Part shown: positions 34,393-41,699 of the stretch, piece after piece
Layout: the number at the start of each line of letters is the position of its first letter
Position numbering within the stretch: the stretch's first letter is position 1
Assembly: GCF_900143215.1 (NCBI RefSeq)
Contig: NZ_FRDM01000021.1
Coordinates: 1 to 64,000 of the forward strand
Direction: 5' to 3'
From: Geodermatophilus obscurus
Lineage (GTDB): Bacteria; Actinomycetota; Actinomycetes; Mycobacteriales; Geodermatophilaceae
DNA: 64,000 bases
Program-made: the position numbers and the translations under genes
The notes under the pieces: generated by a model
Database searches by the model: none
What the model was told of the DNA's origin: nothing
The model's input: the letters and a program-made list of their open reading frames with translations, nothing else

Positions 34393-35187
34393 ATGACAGC
34401 TCAGTTGGTGTCGAGATCTGAGACCGTCCCGGGTCCGTCCGTGGCGCGGCCGGTGCTGCACCTGTTCGGGGGTCCCTATGTCCGTGTCGACGGGTGTCGC
34501 CGGGAGGTGCCCGAGGGCAGCAAGCGGTTGCTCGCATTCATCGCTCTGCGGCGCCAGCGGGTGGAGCGGCGACACGCGGCCGGCCTGCTGTGGCCCGGGG
34601 GCAGCGACGAGCGGGCGGCCGGCAACCTGCGTTCGGCGCTGTGGCGGTTGCGCGGGGCCGACATCGACCTGCTCGCGGTCGACAAGTGCTCGCTGCGCCT
34701 GCGCGACGACGTGGCCGTCGACGCCGAACTCGTCGGCGCCTGGGCTGCGCGGCTCATCAGCGGGACCATGCACCCCGACGAGCTGGTGATCATGCAGACG
34801 TGGGCGGAGGCGCTCGACCTGCTCCCGGGCTGGTACGACGACTGGGTCCTCCTCGAGCGGGAGCGGCTCAGGCAGCGCGTCCTCCATGCACTGGAGGCGC
34901 TGAGCCGGCACCTGATCGCTGCCGGCCGGATCGCCGAGGCGGTCGAAGCGGCGATGATGGCCGTGGGGGTCGAGCCGCTGAGGGAGAGCGCTCAACGCGC
35001 ACTGGTCACGGCTCATCTCGCTGAAGGCAACCGGGTGGAGGCACGCCGCTGCTTGACGACCTACCGGGGGATCCTCCGGCGTGAACTCGGAGCCGAGCCG
35101 GCGGCCGCCCTGACCGCGCTGGTGCACCACGGGCCGACCGGGCCACGGGAGTGGCCGGTGGAGTCCCGTGAGGTGGCCGTCAGCTGA
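34393..35187 (+). CDS. SARP/BTAD-type transcriptional activator
   Basis: 264 residues; ATG preceded by GGGGGAGG. Residues about 20-100 form an OmpR-type winged-helix domain (LHLFGGPYVRVDGCRREVPE...ERRHAAGLLWPG, with NLRSALWRLRGADIDLL as recognition helix); residues about 115-250 form the bacterial transcriptional activation domain (GWYDDWVLLERERLRQRVLH, EAAMMAVGVEPLRESAQRAL, YRGILRRELGAEP). SARPs bind direct repeats spaced by 11 bp near -35 and recruit RNA polymerase. Its own promoter and eleven others in this window have such repeats, so it is the likely master activator of the island and the eCIS operon. Confidence 0.92.
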   Translation: MTAQLVSRSETVPGPSVARPVLHLFGGPYVRVDGCRREVPEGSKRLLAFIALRRQRVERRHAAGLLWPGGSDERAAGNLRSALWRLRGADIDLLAVDKCSLRLRDDVAVDAELVGAWAARLISGTMHPDELVIMQTWAEALDLLPGWYDDWVLLERERLRQRVLHALEALSRHLIAAGRIAEAVEAAMMAVGVEPLRESAQRALVTAHLAEGNRVEARRCLTTYRGILRRELGAEPAAALTALVHHGPTGPREWPVESREVAVS

Positions 35188-35206
35188 CCGTGCGACCGGA
35201 TGACGA

Positions 35207-35234
35207 TGGCGCCACGGCGCGAGAGGTGGCGCCA
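35207..35234. terminator. Bidirectional terminator between convergent genes
   Basis: TGGCGCCAC (35207-35215) and GTGGCGCCA (35226-35234) form a perfect 9-bp stem with a 10-base loop, placed between the stop of the SARP gene (35187) and the stop of the convergent nuclease-like gene (35248). There is no U-tract, as is common in this group. Confidence 0.7.
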
Positions 35235-35247
35235 GGGACCTGCGGGC

Positions 35248-36357
35248 CTACACGTCGACGTCCGCCCAGATGACGGCGTGGTCTGAGGCGGCCTGGTGGG
35301 GGCCGGACATGTCCGGGTAGTGCTCCCACAGCGTGCCGTTCTTCCCGCCCCAGACTCCCTTGCGGTAGATGCCGCCGCCGGAGGCCGCGGCGAAGAGGGC
35401 GGGGGAGAGGAGCACGTAGTCGATCTTGCTGCCCTTGGTGCCGTTGCGGAACGTCCCCGGCCGCCCGTCGCTGGTGAACCGGGGGCTCTCCGTGATGTCC
35501 CGCAGGTCGGTGTCGGCCAGGAGCGGGCGGAGAGGCTCCGAGTCCGGGGTGTCGTTGAAGTCCCCGATGACGGCCACGTGGTCCTCTCCGGCGGCGCGGG
35601 CGGCCTCGTAGATCTGGGCCACCCGGACGGCCTGGCGTCGGCGCCTGGCGTCGTTGGCGCGCTGGCTGCCGAAGCCCTTGCTCTTCAGGTGGTTGATCAG
35701 CAGCAGCACACGGGACCCCTGGGGGCCCTCGATGAGGTACTCCGGGCAGTCCCGGCTGAAGACCGTGCCCTCGTCGTCGGTGTCGTCGACGTGCGACACC
35801 ATCGAGGTGATCGCGTGGCCCTCCTTCAGCAACACCCCGACGTCGATACCGCGGAAGTCGTTCCCGTCGATGACCATCGCGTGCCCATACGCGGGGGCCT
35901 GGACCGCGGGCAGCAGGACCTCGGAAAAGGCCTTGAGGGTCGGCCGGTCCTCGACCTCCACGGTTCCCAGGACGTCGGGTGCGAGGTCGCTGATGACCTG
36001 ACCGGTGTGACGGGTGGAGAGCTCGTCCACCGGCCCCCTCGTGAGCTCCACCCAGCCCACCCAGTCGGCGCGGCCCGAGGCCGTGATCTCGACCTGCCCG
36101 TCGGGATGGCGCGTGAGCAGACGGCCGCGGTTCTGCCGCAGGACGGCGAGGGGCCCGGCATCCGAGGAGGACAGGCCGAGCGCATCGAGGAGGTCGACGA
36201 TCTCGGCCTTGTCGTCGTCGGAGTACTCCGGTCGGCCCAGCACCGCGTTCAGGCGGGCCTGGTGCTCGAGGGCCGGCCGGCCGGCCTCCCAGTTGGCCGG
36301 GTCCAGTGCGCGGGCGCGCTGGAAGAGGTTCTCCACGTTGAACGATGCGATGCGCAC
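35248..36357 (-). CDS. Endonuclease/exonuclease/phosphatase-family hydrolase (DNase I fold)
   Basis: 369 residues. The GTG at 36357 gives VRIASFNVENLFQRA, the standard opening with the metal-binding Asn-Glu pair, and follows GGAGG. Further motifs are VLLLINHLKSKGFGS (His), VAVIGDFNDTPDSEPL (catalytic GDFN) and QAASDHAVIWADVDV (C-terminal SDH). This is the full EEP active site. The family cleaves phosphodiesters in DNA, RNA or lipids; VENLFQRA-type members are often extracellular nucleases, but no signal peptide is present. A DNase payload would suit an injected effector; that is inference. Confidence 0.88.
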   Translation of the reverse strand: MRIASFNVENLFQRARALDPANWEAGRPALEHQARLNAVLGRPEYSDDDKAEIVDLLDALGLSSSDAGPLAVLRQNRGRLLTRHPDGQVEITASGRADWVGWVELTRGPVDELSTRHTGQVISDLAPDVLGTVEVEDRPTLKAFSEVLLPAVQAPAYGHAMVIDGNDFRGIDVGVLLKEGHAITSMVSHVDDTDDEGTVFSRDCPEYLIEGPQGSRVLLLINHLKSKGFGSQRANDARRRRQAVRVAQIYEAARAAGEDHVAVIGDFNDTPDSEPLRPLLADTDLRDITESPRFTSDGRPGTFRNGTKGSKIDYVLLSPALFAAASGGGIYRKGVWGGKNGTLWEHYPDMSGPHQAASDHAVIWADVDV

Positions 36358-36426
36358 GGCCGGCCTCCGTCCGACGTCGGCACCGGGACCTCCGCCGGCG
36401 CCGGGCTCAGCTGGGCGACAGCGGCC

Positions 36427-36458
36427 AGGGTCCGCCGCACCCGTCACCGCCGTGTCAC
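36427..36458 (-). promoter_or_regulatory. SARP-type operator/promoter of the nuclease-like gene
   Basis: Reverse strand: GTGACA-N5-GTGACG (36458-36442), 11-bp spacing, 9 bp, then GACCCT (36432-36427). The predicted leader is about 63 bp. Confidence 0.7.
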
Positions 36459-36539
36459 GCCGCCGGCGTGCTGCAGCCGGCGGGTGGGTCCGGGCCGGGG
36501 TCGTCAGGTGCGCCCGGTGTGCCGCAGCTGGGCCCGGCC

Positions 36540-36572
36540 GTGACGGAGGAGTGACAGTGCCGTCCCTACCGT
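36540..36572 (+). promoter_or_regulatory. SARP-type operator/promoter of the sortase pair
   Basis: GTGACG-N5-GTGACA (36540-36556), 11-bp spacing, 10 bp, then TACCGT (36567-36572), almost the same as the -10 of the SARP gene. Confidence 0.7.
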
Positions 36573-36605
36573 TCGCGGCAGCAGTCCTCGTCCGGGAGGT
36601 CGACC

Positions 36606-37085
36606 GTGACGTACGGATCCGAACCGGCCTACGGCGGCACACCGACCCCGCCGCCGTCCCGTGCTCCTCGCTCCGCCCTGTGGGGTGCCGTGCTCGCCCT
36701 CGTGGCGCTCGTCCTGATCCTGTTCGGGGTGTACTCGTGCAACGGCGGGGGGCCCACACCGCCGGCGGCGTCGTCCGGACCGGTTCCGCCGACGGTTAGC
36801 GGCCCCGTCACCACGGCGCCGTACTCCGATCCGGGCAGCAGCCCGGTCACGAGCACGGCGCCCGACAGCAGCGCTCCCGCCACGGCTCCCACTCCCAGCG
36901 TCTCGGGCGTCCCCGCGCCGTCGCCTCCGGTCGTGGTCCCGACAGCCGTGGAGGCCGGTTCCGGAGGCCGGGCAGGGAGCTCCGCCTCCCCGGACCCGAG
37001 GGGGCCGCTGCTCCTCGCGGCCGGGGGCCTCCTCGTCGCGCTGTCGACGGCGGCGCTGGTCCGGGGACGACGACGGCGTCCGTGA
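36606..37085 (+). CDS. Pro/Ser/Thr-rich two-pass membrane protein upstream of a sortase
   Basis: 159 residues; GTG preceded by GGGAGG. A membrane helix lies at residues about 25-43 (LWGAVLALVALVLILFGVYS), followed by about 85 residues rich in Pro, Ser, Thr and Val, then a C-terminal hydrophobic helix and RGRRRRP. That ending (helix plus positive tail) is like a cell-wall sorting signal, but no LPxTG-type motif is visible. Its stop overlaps the GTG of the sortase by four bases. Confidence 0.7.
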   Translation: MTYGSEPAYGGTPTPPPSRAPRSALWGAVLALVALVLILFGVYSCNGGGPTPPAASSGPVPPTVSGPVTTAPYSDPGSSPVTSTAPDSSAPATAPTPSVSGVPAPSPPVVVPTAVEAGSGGRAGSSASPDPRGPLLLAAGGLLVALSTAALVRGRRRRP

Positions 37086-37699
37086 ACCGCCGTGCGATCC
37101 CGTGGGCCGGTGTGGTGCTGGGCGTGGTCCTGGTCGGTTCCGGCTTGCCGGGCTGGCACGGTGCGCCGCCCCGGGGTGATGCCCTCGCGCGGCCTCCCGC
37201 CGGCCTCCCCGTGTCCGCGGCGGCACCCGCCCCTCGGGTGATGGCCTCCGTGCCCCTCGGCCCACCCGTCACCGTGCGTCTCCCGACGCTGGGCACCGCA
37301 GCCGCCGTCGTCCCGGTGGACGTCGGCCCGGACCGCGCCCTGGGCGTACCGGACGACCCGCGTCTCGTCGGCTGGTGGCAGGCGGGAGCACAGCCGGGAT
37401 CCGCGGCCGGTGCCGTGGTCCTCGACGGGCACGTCGACACCCGGCGCGACGGGCCGGGGGCACTGTTCCGCCTCACCGAGCTGCAGCCCGGGGACCCGGT
37501 CGTCGTCGGCACCGCGGCGGGGGAGCTGACCTACGTCGTCGTCGAGGTCCGCAGCCATCCGAAGGGGCAGCTGCCGGCCGAGGCCTTCGACGCAGGCGGA
37601 GCGCCCAGGCTGGTCCTGGTCACCTGCGGCGGCCCGTTCGACCGGCAGCTGCGCCGCTACACCGAGAACGTCGTCGCCCAGGCCGTCCCCGCCCGGTGA
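37082..37699 (+). CDS. Class F-like sortase
   Basis: 205 residues with an N-terminal membrane anchor (WAGVVLGVVLVGSGLPGW). The catalytic His lies in VVLDGHVDTRR near residue 120, the Cys in RLVLVTCGGPFD near 185 and the Arg in DRQLRRYTENV soon after, a complete sortase His-Cys-Arg site. The short length, the single N-terminal anchor and GHVDT match actinobacterial class F sortases. Its substrate is unknown; the coupled upstream protein is the obvious candidate but lacks a clear sorting motif. Confidence 0.88.
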   Translation: MNRRAIPWAGVVLGVVLVGSGLPGWHGAPPRGDALARPPAGLPVSAAAPAPRVMASVPLGPPVTVRLPTLGTAAAVVPVDVGPDRALGVPDDPRLVGWWQAGAQPGSAAGAVVLDGHVDTRRDGPGALFRLTELQPGDPVVVGTAAGELTYVVVEVRSHPKGQLPAEAFDAGGAPRLVLVTCGGPFDRQLRRYTENVVAQAVPAR

Positions 37700-37744
37700 C
37701 CTGATGCCCCGGCACCCCGCGAGGCGGCTGCGCACGACGGCGAC

Positions 37745-37776
37745 GTGACGCGGCGTTGACGGGGACCGGGCACGAT
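37745..37776 (+). promoter_or_regulatory. SARP-type operator/promoter of the second haem peroxidase
   Basis: GTGACG-N5-TTGACG (37745-37761), 11-bp spacing, 9 bp, then CACGAT (37771-37776). Confidence 0.65.
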
Positions 37777-37839
37777 CCGCGACCGACACGGGCGACCGTC
37801 GTCCGCGCGGCCCCACCCGACGAGAGAGCGAGGCCACCT

Positions 37840-39621
37840 GTGACCACGACACCGGAACGTCCCCGTGTGGTCGCCGACATCCCGGTACCGCGCGGAGCGG
37901 ACCGCGAGACGCCGGCGCGGTCCCCGAGGGTGGCGCGCGTCCTGACCCGCGTCCACCACGGTGCCCACGTGGTGGCCGACGACCTGCCGACCGTCGACCC
38001 GACCCGCGACCCGGGAGCCGGGATGCGGTGGGTCGAGGTCGAGGGGTCGTCCACGCCCTTCGGGTACATGTTCCGCGACCTGCAGGGCCTCTACCCGGCC
38101 GCACACCTGCCGGTGGAGCCCGCCGCGGCCGTGGTGGCGTCCCTGAAGGCGCTCGGCGCCGCGATGGTCGACCAGGAGCAGCCCAGCGACCCAGGAGAGG
38201 GGGACTCCGACGTCCCGCCGATCTACACCTACTGGGGTCAGTTCGTCGACCACGATCTCACCGCCAACACCGACCGCGACGACGACATCGGCATCACCGA
38301 CCTCCCGCTCGAGCCGCGACAGCCGGAGAAGGTGCTGCGCAAGCTGCGGAACCTGCGCGAGCCACGGCTCAACCTGGACTCCGTCTACGGCAACGGTCCG
38401 GACCACTCCGGACAGCCCGACCAGGTCCCCTACGACGGGGACCGCCTGGTCATCGGCGAGCTGTCGGACGGGGGGTCCGACGCGCTGCCCGGGGACGACC
38501 TCCCGCGCGTCGACCAGGAGGCGCAGATCGGTGACCACCGCAACGACGAGAACCTCATCGTGGCGCAGCTCCACCTGGCCTTCCTGAAGTTCCACAACGC
38601 CGTCCTCGACTGGTTCGCCGAGCACCCGGACAGCGACGTCACCGGCGACGGGTCCTTCCAGCGGGCGCGCCAGCTCGTCGAGTGGCACTACCAGTGGGTG
38701 ACGGTGCACGACTTCCTGACCACGCTCGCCGACGAGGACGTCGTGACCGGCCTCCTCGACGGCGCCATCACGCCGCGGTTGCCGCTGGACGAGGCCACCT
38801 GGCCCGACGAGGTGTTCATGCCGCTGGAGTTCTCGGTCGCCGCCTACCGCTTCGGGCACAGCATGGTCCGGGCGGCGTACGACTGGAACGAGAACTTCGG
38901 GTTCCCGGGTGACCGCGCCCCGTCGGCCACGTTCGAGGAGCTGTTCCTGTTCACGGGCGGGGGGAGTCTCGCCGGTTTCCCCACCCTGCCGTCCAACTGG
39001 CCGGCGCAGTTCGAGCGGCTCACCGGGGCCGAGCCCCGTCCGGTCGAACCGGGACCCGACGGCACGCCGGATCCCGTGCCGCCGCGCTCCGCCCGCAGGA
39101 TCGACACCCGCATCGCACCGCCGTTGGCCAACCTGGCCAACGAGGGCAGGTCGGCTGACGGTGAACCGGAGGTCTCCGACCGCATCAGGAGGATCCTCAA
39201 GCGCCTGGCCGTGCGGAACCTGCTGCGCGGCTACCGGTTGGCGATCCCGACCGGCCAGGCGGTCGCCCGTGCCCTGGGGATCACCCCGCTGACCCGCGAG
39301 GAGCTGCTCACCTTCCCCGACCGCGGCTCGGAGCAGTTCTCACCGGTCGACGACGCGCTGATCGACGGCGCCTTCCTCGAAGCCACCCCGCTGTGGTTCT
39401 ACGTGCTCAAGGAGGCGGAGGTCCTCGAGCAGGGGCAGCGGCTCGGTCCGGTGGGCAGCCGGATCGTCGCCGAGACGATCATCGGTCAGCTGCGCGCCGA
39501 CCCGACGTCGTTCCTCAACCAGGGATGGGACCCCGGCATGGGCGTCACCACGGGGGCGGACGGCGACGAGCGGGTCGACAGCATCACCGCCTTCCTGCGG
39601 TTCGCGGGCATGCACCCCTGA
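37840..39621 (+). CDS. Animal-type haem peroxidase (peroxinectin/cyclooxygenase superfamily)
   Basis: 593 residues; GTG at 37840 preceded by GAGAGCGAGG. PPIYTYWGQFVDHDLTANTD near residue 130 has the distal Gln and His plus the Asp that binds calcium; VAQLHLAFLKFHNAVLDWF and EFSVAAYRFGHSMVRAAYDW near 340 supply the conserved Glu/Arg and the proximal His; LAIPTGQAVARALG follows. All haem-ligand motifs of the family are present. It oxidises halides or phenols with H2O2. There is no signal peptide. It is only distantly related to the other An_peroxidase at 11192-13093. Confidence 0.92.
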   Translation: MTTTPERPRVVADIPVPRGADRETPARSPRVARVLTRVHHGAHVVADDLPTVDPTRDPGAGMRWVEVEGSSTPFGYMFRDLQGLYPAAHLPVEPAAAVVASLKALGAAMVDQEQPSDPGEGDSDVPPIYTYWGQFVDHDLTANTDRDDDIGITDLPLEPRQPEKVLRKLRNLREPRLNLDSVYGNGPDHSGQPDQVPYDGDRLVIGELSDGGSDALPGDDLPRVDQEAQIGDHRNDENLIVAQLHLAFLKFHNAVLDWFAEHPDSDVTGDGSFQRARQLVEWHYQWVTVHDFLTTLADEDVVTGLLDGAITPRLPLDEATWPDEVFMPLEFSVAAYRFGHSMVRAAYDWNENFGFPGDRAPSATFEELFLFTGGGSLAGFPTLPSNWPAQFERLTGAEPRPVEPGPDGTPDPVPPRSARRIDTRIAPPLANLANEGRSADGEPEVSDRIRRILKRLAVRNLLRGYRLAIPTGQAVARALGITPLTREELLTFPDRGSEQFSPVDDALIDGAFLEATPLWFYVLKEAEVLEQGQRLGPVGSRIVAETIIGQLRADPTSFLNQGWDPGMGVTTGADGDERVDSITAFLRFAGMHP

Positions 39622-39709
39622 GCGGCCGGCGCAATCCGCGATCGGCAGCGGAGCCACAGCCGCGCGCTGGCCTCGCGGGTGGACCGGGTCCGAGGGCCGG
39701 AGGTCCGGG

Positions 39710-40120
39710 ATGCGCTTCGTGTCCAGCCCTGCTGCCGAGGCGGCGGCCGATCTGCTGACCCCGCCCTGGGACGCTCCGCTCTCGCGGTGGACCGACGACC
39801 GGAGGGTCCAGAACCCGCAGCACGGGCGCTCCGAGCACGTCGTCCGGTTCGTGGCCGAGGCCGGACGGGTGTTCGTGGTCGAGGAGCTGCCCGAGCAGTC
39901 CGCCCGCCGCGAGTACGAGGTGCTGCGCCGGCTGCCGGAGCTGGGCAACCCGGCGGTCGAGGTCATCGGCGTCGTCGTCGACGCGCCGCCATCCCCGCGC
40001 ACCTGCGCAGCCGGCTGGACGCCGCCGCGATCTTCCGCGAGATCCTGGAGCACCGGTGGTCCCTGTCCGAGGCGGCCGGCGGGACGTCGGGATGCAGGCG
40101 GCGGGAACTACGTCGACCGG
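39710..40120 (+). pseudogene. Decayed DUF4032 (lipopolysaccharide-kinase-like) gene
   Basis: The first 90 codons (MRFVSSPAAEAAADLLTPPW, HVVRFVAEAGRVFVVEELPE, RREYEVLRRLPELGNPAVEV) are a good match to the kinase-like N-terminus of DUF4032 proteins. Then a stretch is missing: in the next frame AHLRSRLDAAAIFREILEHR followed by WSLSEAAG is a later part of the same protein, at about 39995-40085. About 400 codons of the normal length are absent. It is a deleted and frameshifted remnant right in front of the eCIS promoter. Confidence 0.7.
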
Positions 40121-40176
40121 GGTGCCGTGCCCGGCGGATGGCCGGTAACGGGGCTGACGACGCCGACGGCGATCCA

Positions 40177-40208
40177 GTGACGGCCCGGTGACATCCCTCC
40201 GCCAGTCT
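40177..40208 (+). promoter_or_regulatory. SARP-type operator/promoter of the eCIS operon
   Basis: GTGACG-N5-GTGACA (40177-40193), 11-bp spacing, 9 bp, then CAGTCT (40203-40208). The predicted start point coincides with the GTG at 40216, so the first eCIS transcript would be leaderless. No other promoter-like gap exists in the following 24 kb, where most genes overlap. Confidence 0.7.
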
Positions 40209-40215
40209 CGGCGGC

Positions 40216-40806
40216 GTGGCGGGATTCGGCGGCATCGCCGCAGTGGGCAAGAGCATCGAGTCGGTGCTCAATGCCGGGTACGCCGTGCAGGAGCCGGTTC
40301 CGGGCTCGAACACCAAGTCGCGGCTCGTGCGCACCGAGGACCTCGACCCGCCGGCGCCGTCGGTCACCCGCCCCGGGCTGTCGCTGCTGCTCTACCGGGT
40401 GGACTTCACCAAGGCGCTGCGGCCGGCGTGGGCGGTCACGAGCGCCGCGGACGGCAACGTCCACCTGCCGCTGGACCTGCATTACCTGCTGACCGCATGG
40501 GGTGACAACGCCGAGGACGAGCACCGGGTGATCGGCCGGTCCATGCAGATCCTGGAGGAGCTGGGCGGCCTGACCGGGCCACAGCTGCAGGTGGGGGGCG
40601 ACTGGTCGGTCGCGGAGTCCGTACAGCTGTACCTCGAGGACATGCCGACCGACGACCTGATGCGGACCTTCGACAGCCTGCGCTGCGAGTTCCGGCTGAG
40701 CATCCCCTACCTCGCCCGCGTGGTCGTCGTCTCCACGCGCGGGGGCTCGCCGGACGGCGACGTGCTCACCTCGATCCGCGGCGCGCGTCCGGGAGTGGGG
40801 CCGTGA
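40216..40806 (+). CDS. eCIS cap/terminator protein, Pvc16-like (DUF4255)
   Basis: 196 residues. MAGFGGIAAVGKSIESVLNA, SLLLYRVDFTKALRPAWAV, LPLDLHYLLTAWGDNAEDEH and HRVIGRSMQILEELGGL are the Pvc16_N (DUF4255) hallmarks. In eCIS particles this protein caps the distal end of the inner tube and sheath. There is no Shine-Dalgarno; the GTG at 40216 is placed at the predicted transcript start. It is the first gene of the eCIS operon and overlaps the next by four bases. Confidence 0.88.
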   Translation: MAGFGGIAAVGKSIESVLNAGYAVQEPVPGSNTKSRLVRTEDLDPPAPSVTRPGLSLLLYRVDFTKALRPAWAVTSAADGNVHLPLDLHYLLTAWGDNAEDEHRVIGRSMQILEELGGLTGPQLQVGGDWSVAESVQLYLEDMPTDDLMRTFDSLRCEFRLSIPYLARVVVVSTRGGSPDGDVLTSIRGARPGVGP

Positions 40807-41678
40807 ACACGTTCTTGCCGCCCGTCTGGGCAGAGGGCGTGGCGCGGCTGCGCCTGGGGATCGAGCCCGTCGACGCGCTCGACCCGGAGCCGGGCGCGCG
40901 CGGACGCCCGCCCGGAACCGCGGTGCACCTGGAGCACGTGCCGCGCCCGCATCCCCTGCCGCGGGGCGTGGACCGCACCGGCCGGGTCCCCGACGACGTC
41001 GGGCTGCCGGCGCTGCGGCGCAGCCCGACCGGCCGCTTCGCCGTCGCGTTCGGCGCGCCCGCGACGGACCGGCCGGACCGCCTGGTGGTGCGCATCGTCG
41101 ACCGGTTCCGCCGTCAGCTGCCGCGCCGGCTGTCCCTCCCCGCACCGGACCTCGGCACGGTGCTCGCCGGCGAGGCGGCGGGCGCGCCCCCCGCCCGCGG
41201 ATGCCGCCCGGCGCTGTTCCCGTCGATCACCTATGGCATCGCCCCCGGCGCGACCGCCATCCGGGGCCAGGTGTTCTGGCAGGCCGACGGGGCCCCCGCC
41301 CAGTGGGTGCGGGTGGAGGGCCGCTCGGCCGGCGCGCCGACCACCACCTGGTGGGCGCACGGGGACGAGCGCGGGGAGTTCCTGCTGGTCGTCGGCCCGC
41401 TGGAGCGACTGCAGGCGATCTCCCTGTCCGGCGTCGTTGACGTCGACCTGAACGTGCACGCCCGGACCCGCCCAGCGGGGACCGAGCCCGTCGACTCGCC
41501 CACCGGCTCCCGCGCCGACCCGTTGTGGCTGCTCCCGGTGGAGCGGGTGACCGACCTCGCCGGGGACCCGGTGACGGCCGGGACCGCCCTCCCGCCCGGC
41601 TACACGACGACGACCACCGGCACGGTGCGCTGTCGCCGGGGGTCCGTCGTCCGCGCCGATCCGTTCCTCCTGCCCTGA
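40803..41678 (+). CDS. eCIS-associated protein of unknown function
   Basis: 291 residues, GTG overlapping the previous stop. The first 110 residues contain a domain with VGLPALRRSPTGRFAVAFGA and RLVVRIVDRFRRQLPRRLSL; residues about 120-215 look like a carboxypeptidase-regulatory or transthyretin-like beta sandwich (GATAIRGQVFWQADGAPAQW... WWAHGDERGEFLLVVGPL). Genes like this follow the DUF4255 gene in several actinobacterial eCIS clusters as far as I recall. It could be a cap partner. No catalytic motif is seen. Confidence 0.65.
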   Translation: MNTFLPPVWAEGVARLRLGIEPVDALDPEPGARGRPPGTAVHLEHVPRPHPLPRGVDRTGRVPDDVGLPALRRSPTGRFAVAFGAPATDRPDRLVVRIVDRFRRQLPRRLSLPAPDLGTVLAGEAAGAPPARGCRPALFPSITYGIAPGATAIRGQVFWQADGAPAQWVRVEGRSAGAPTTTWWAHGDERGEFLLVVGPLERLQAISLSGVVDVDLNVHARTRPAGTEPVDSPTGSRADPLWLLPVERVTDLAGDPVTAGTALPPGYTTTTTGTVRCRRGSVVRADPFLLP

Positions 41679-41699
41679 TCGCGACCGAGAGAGGCGGCC

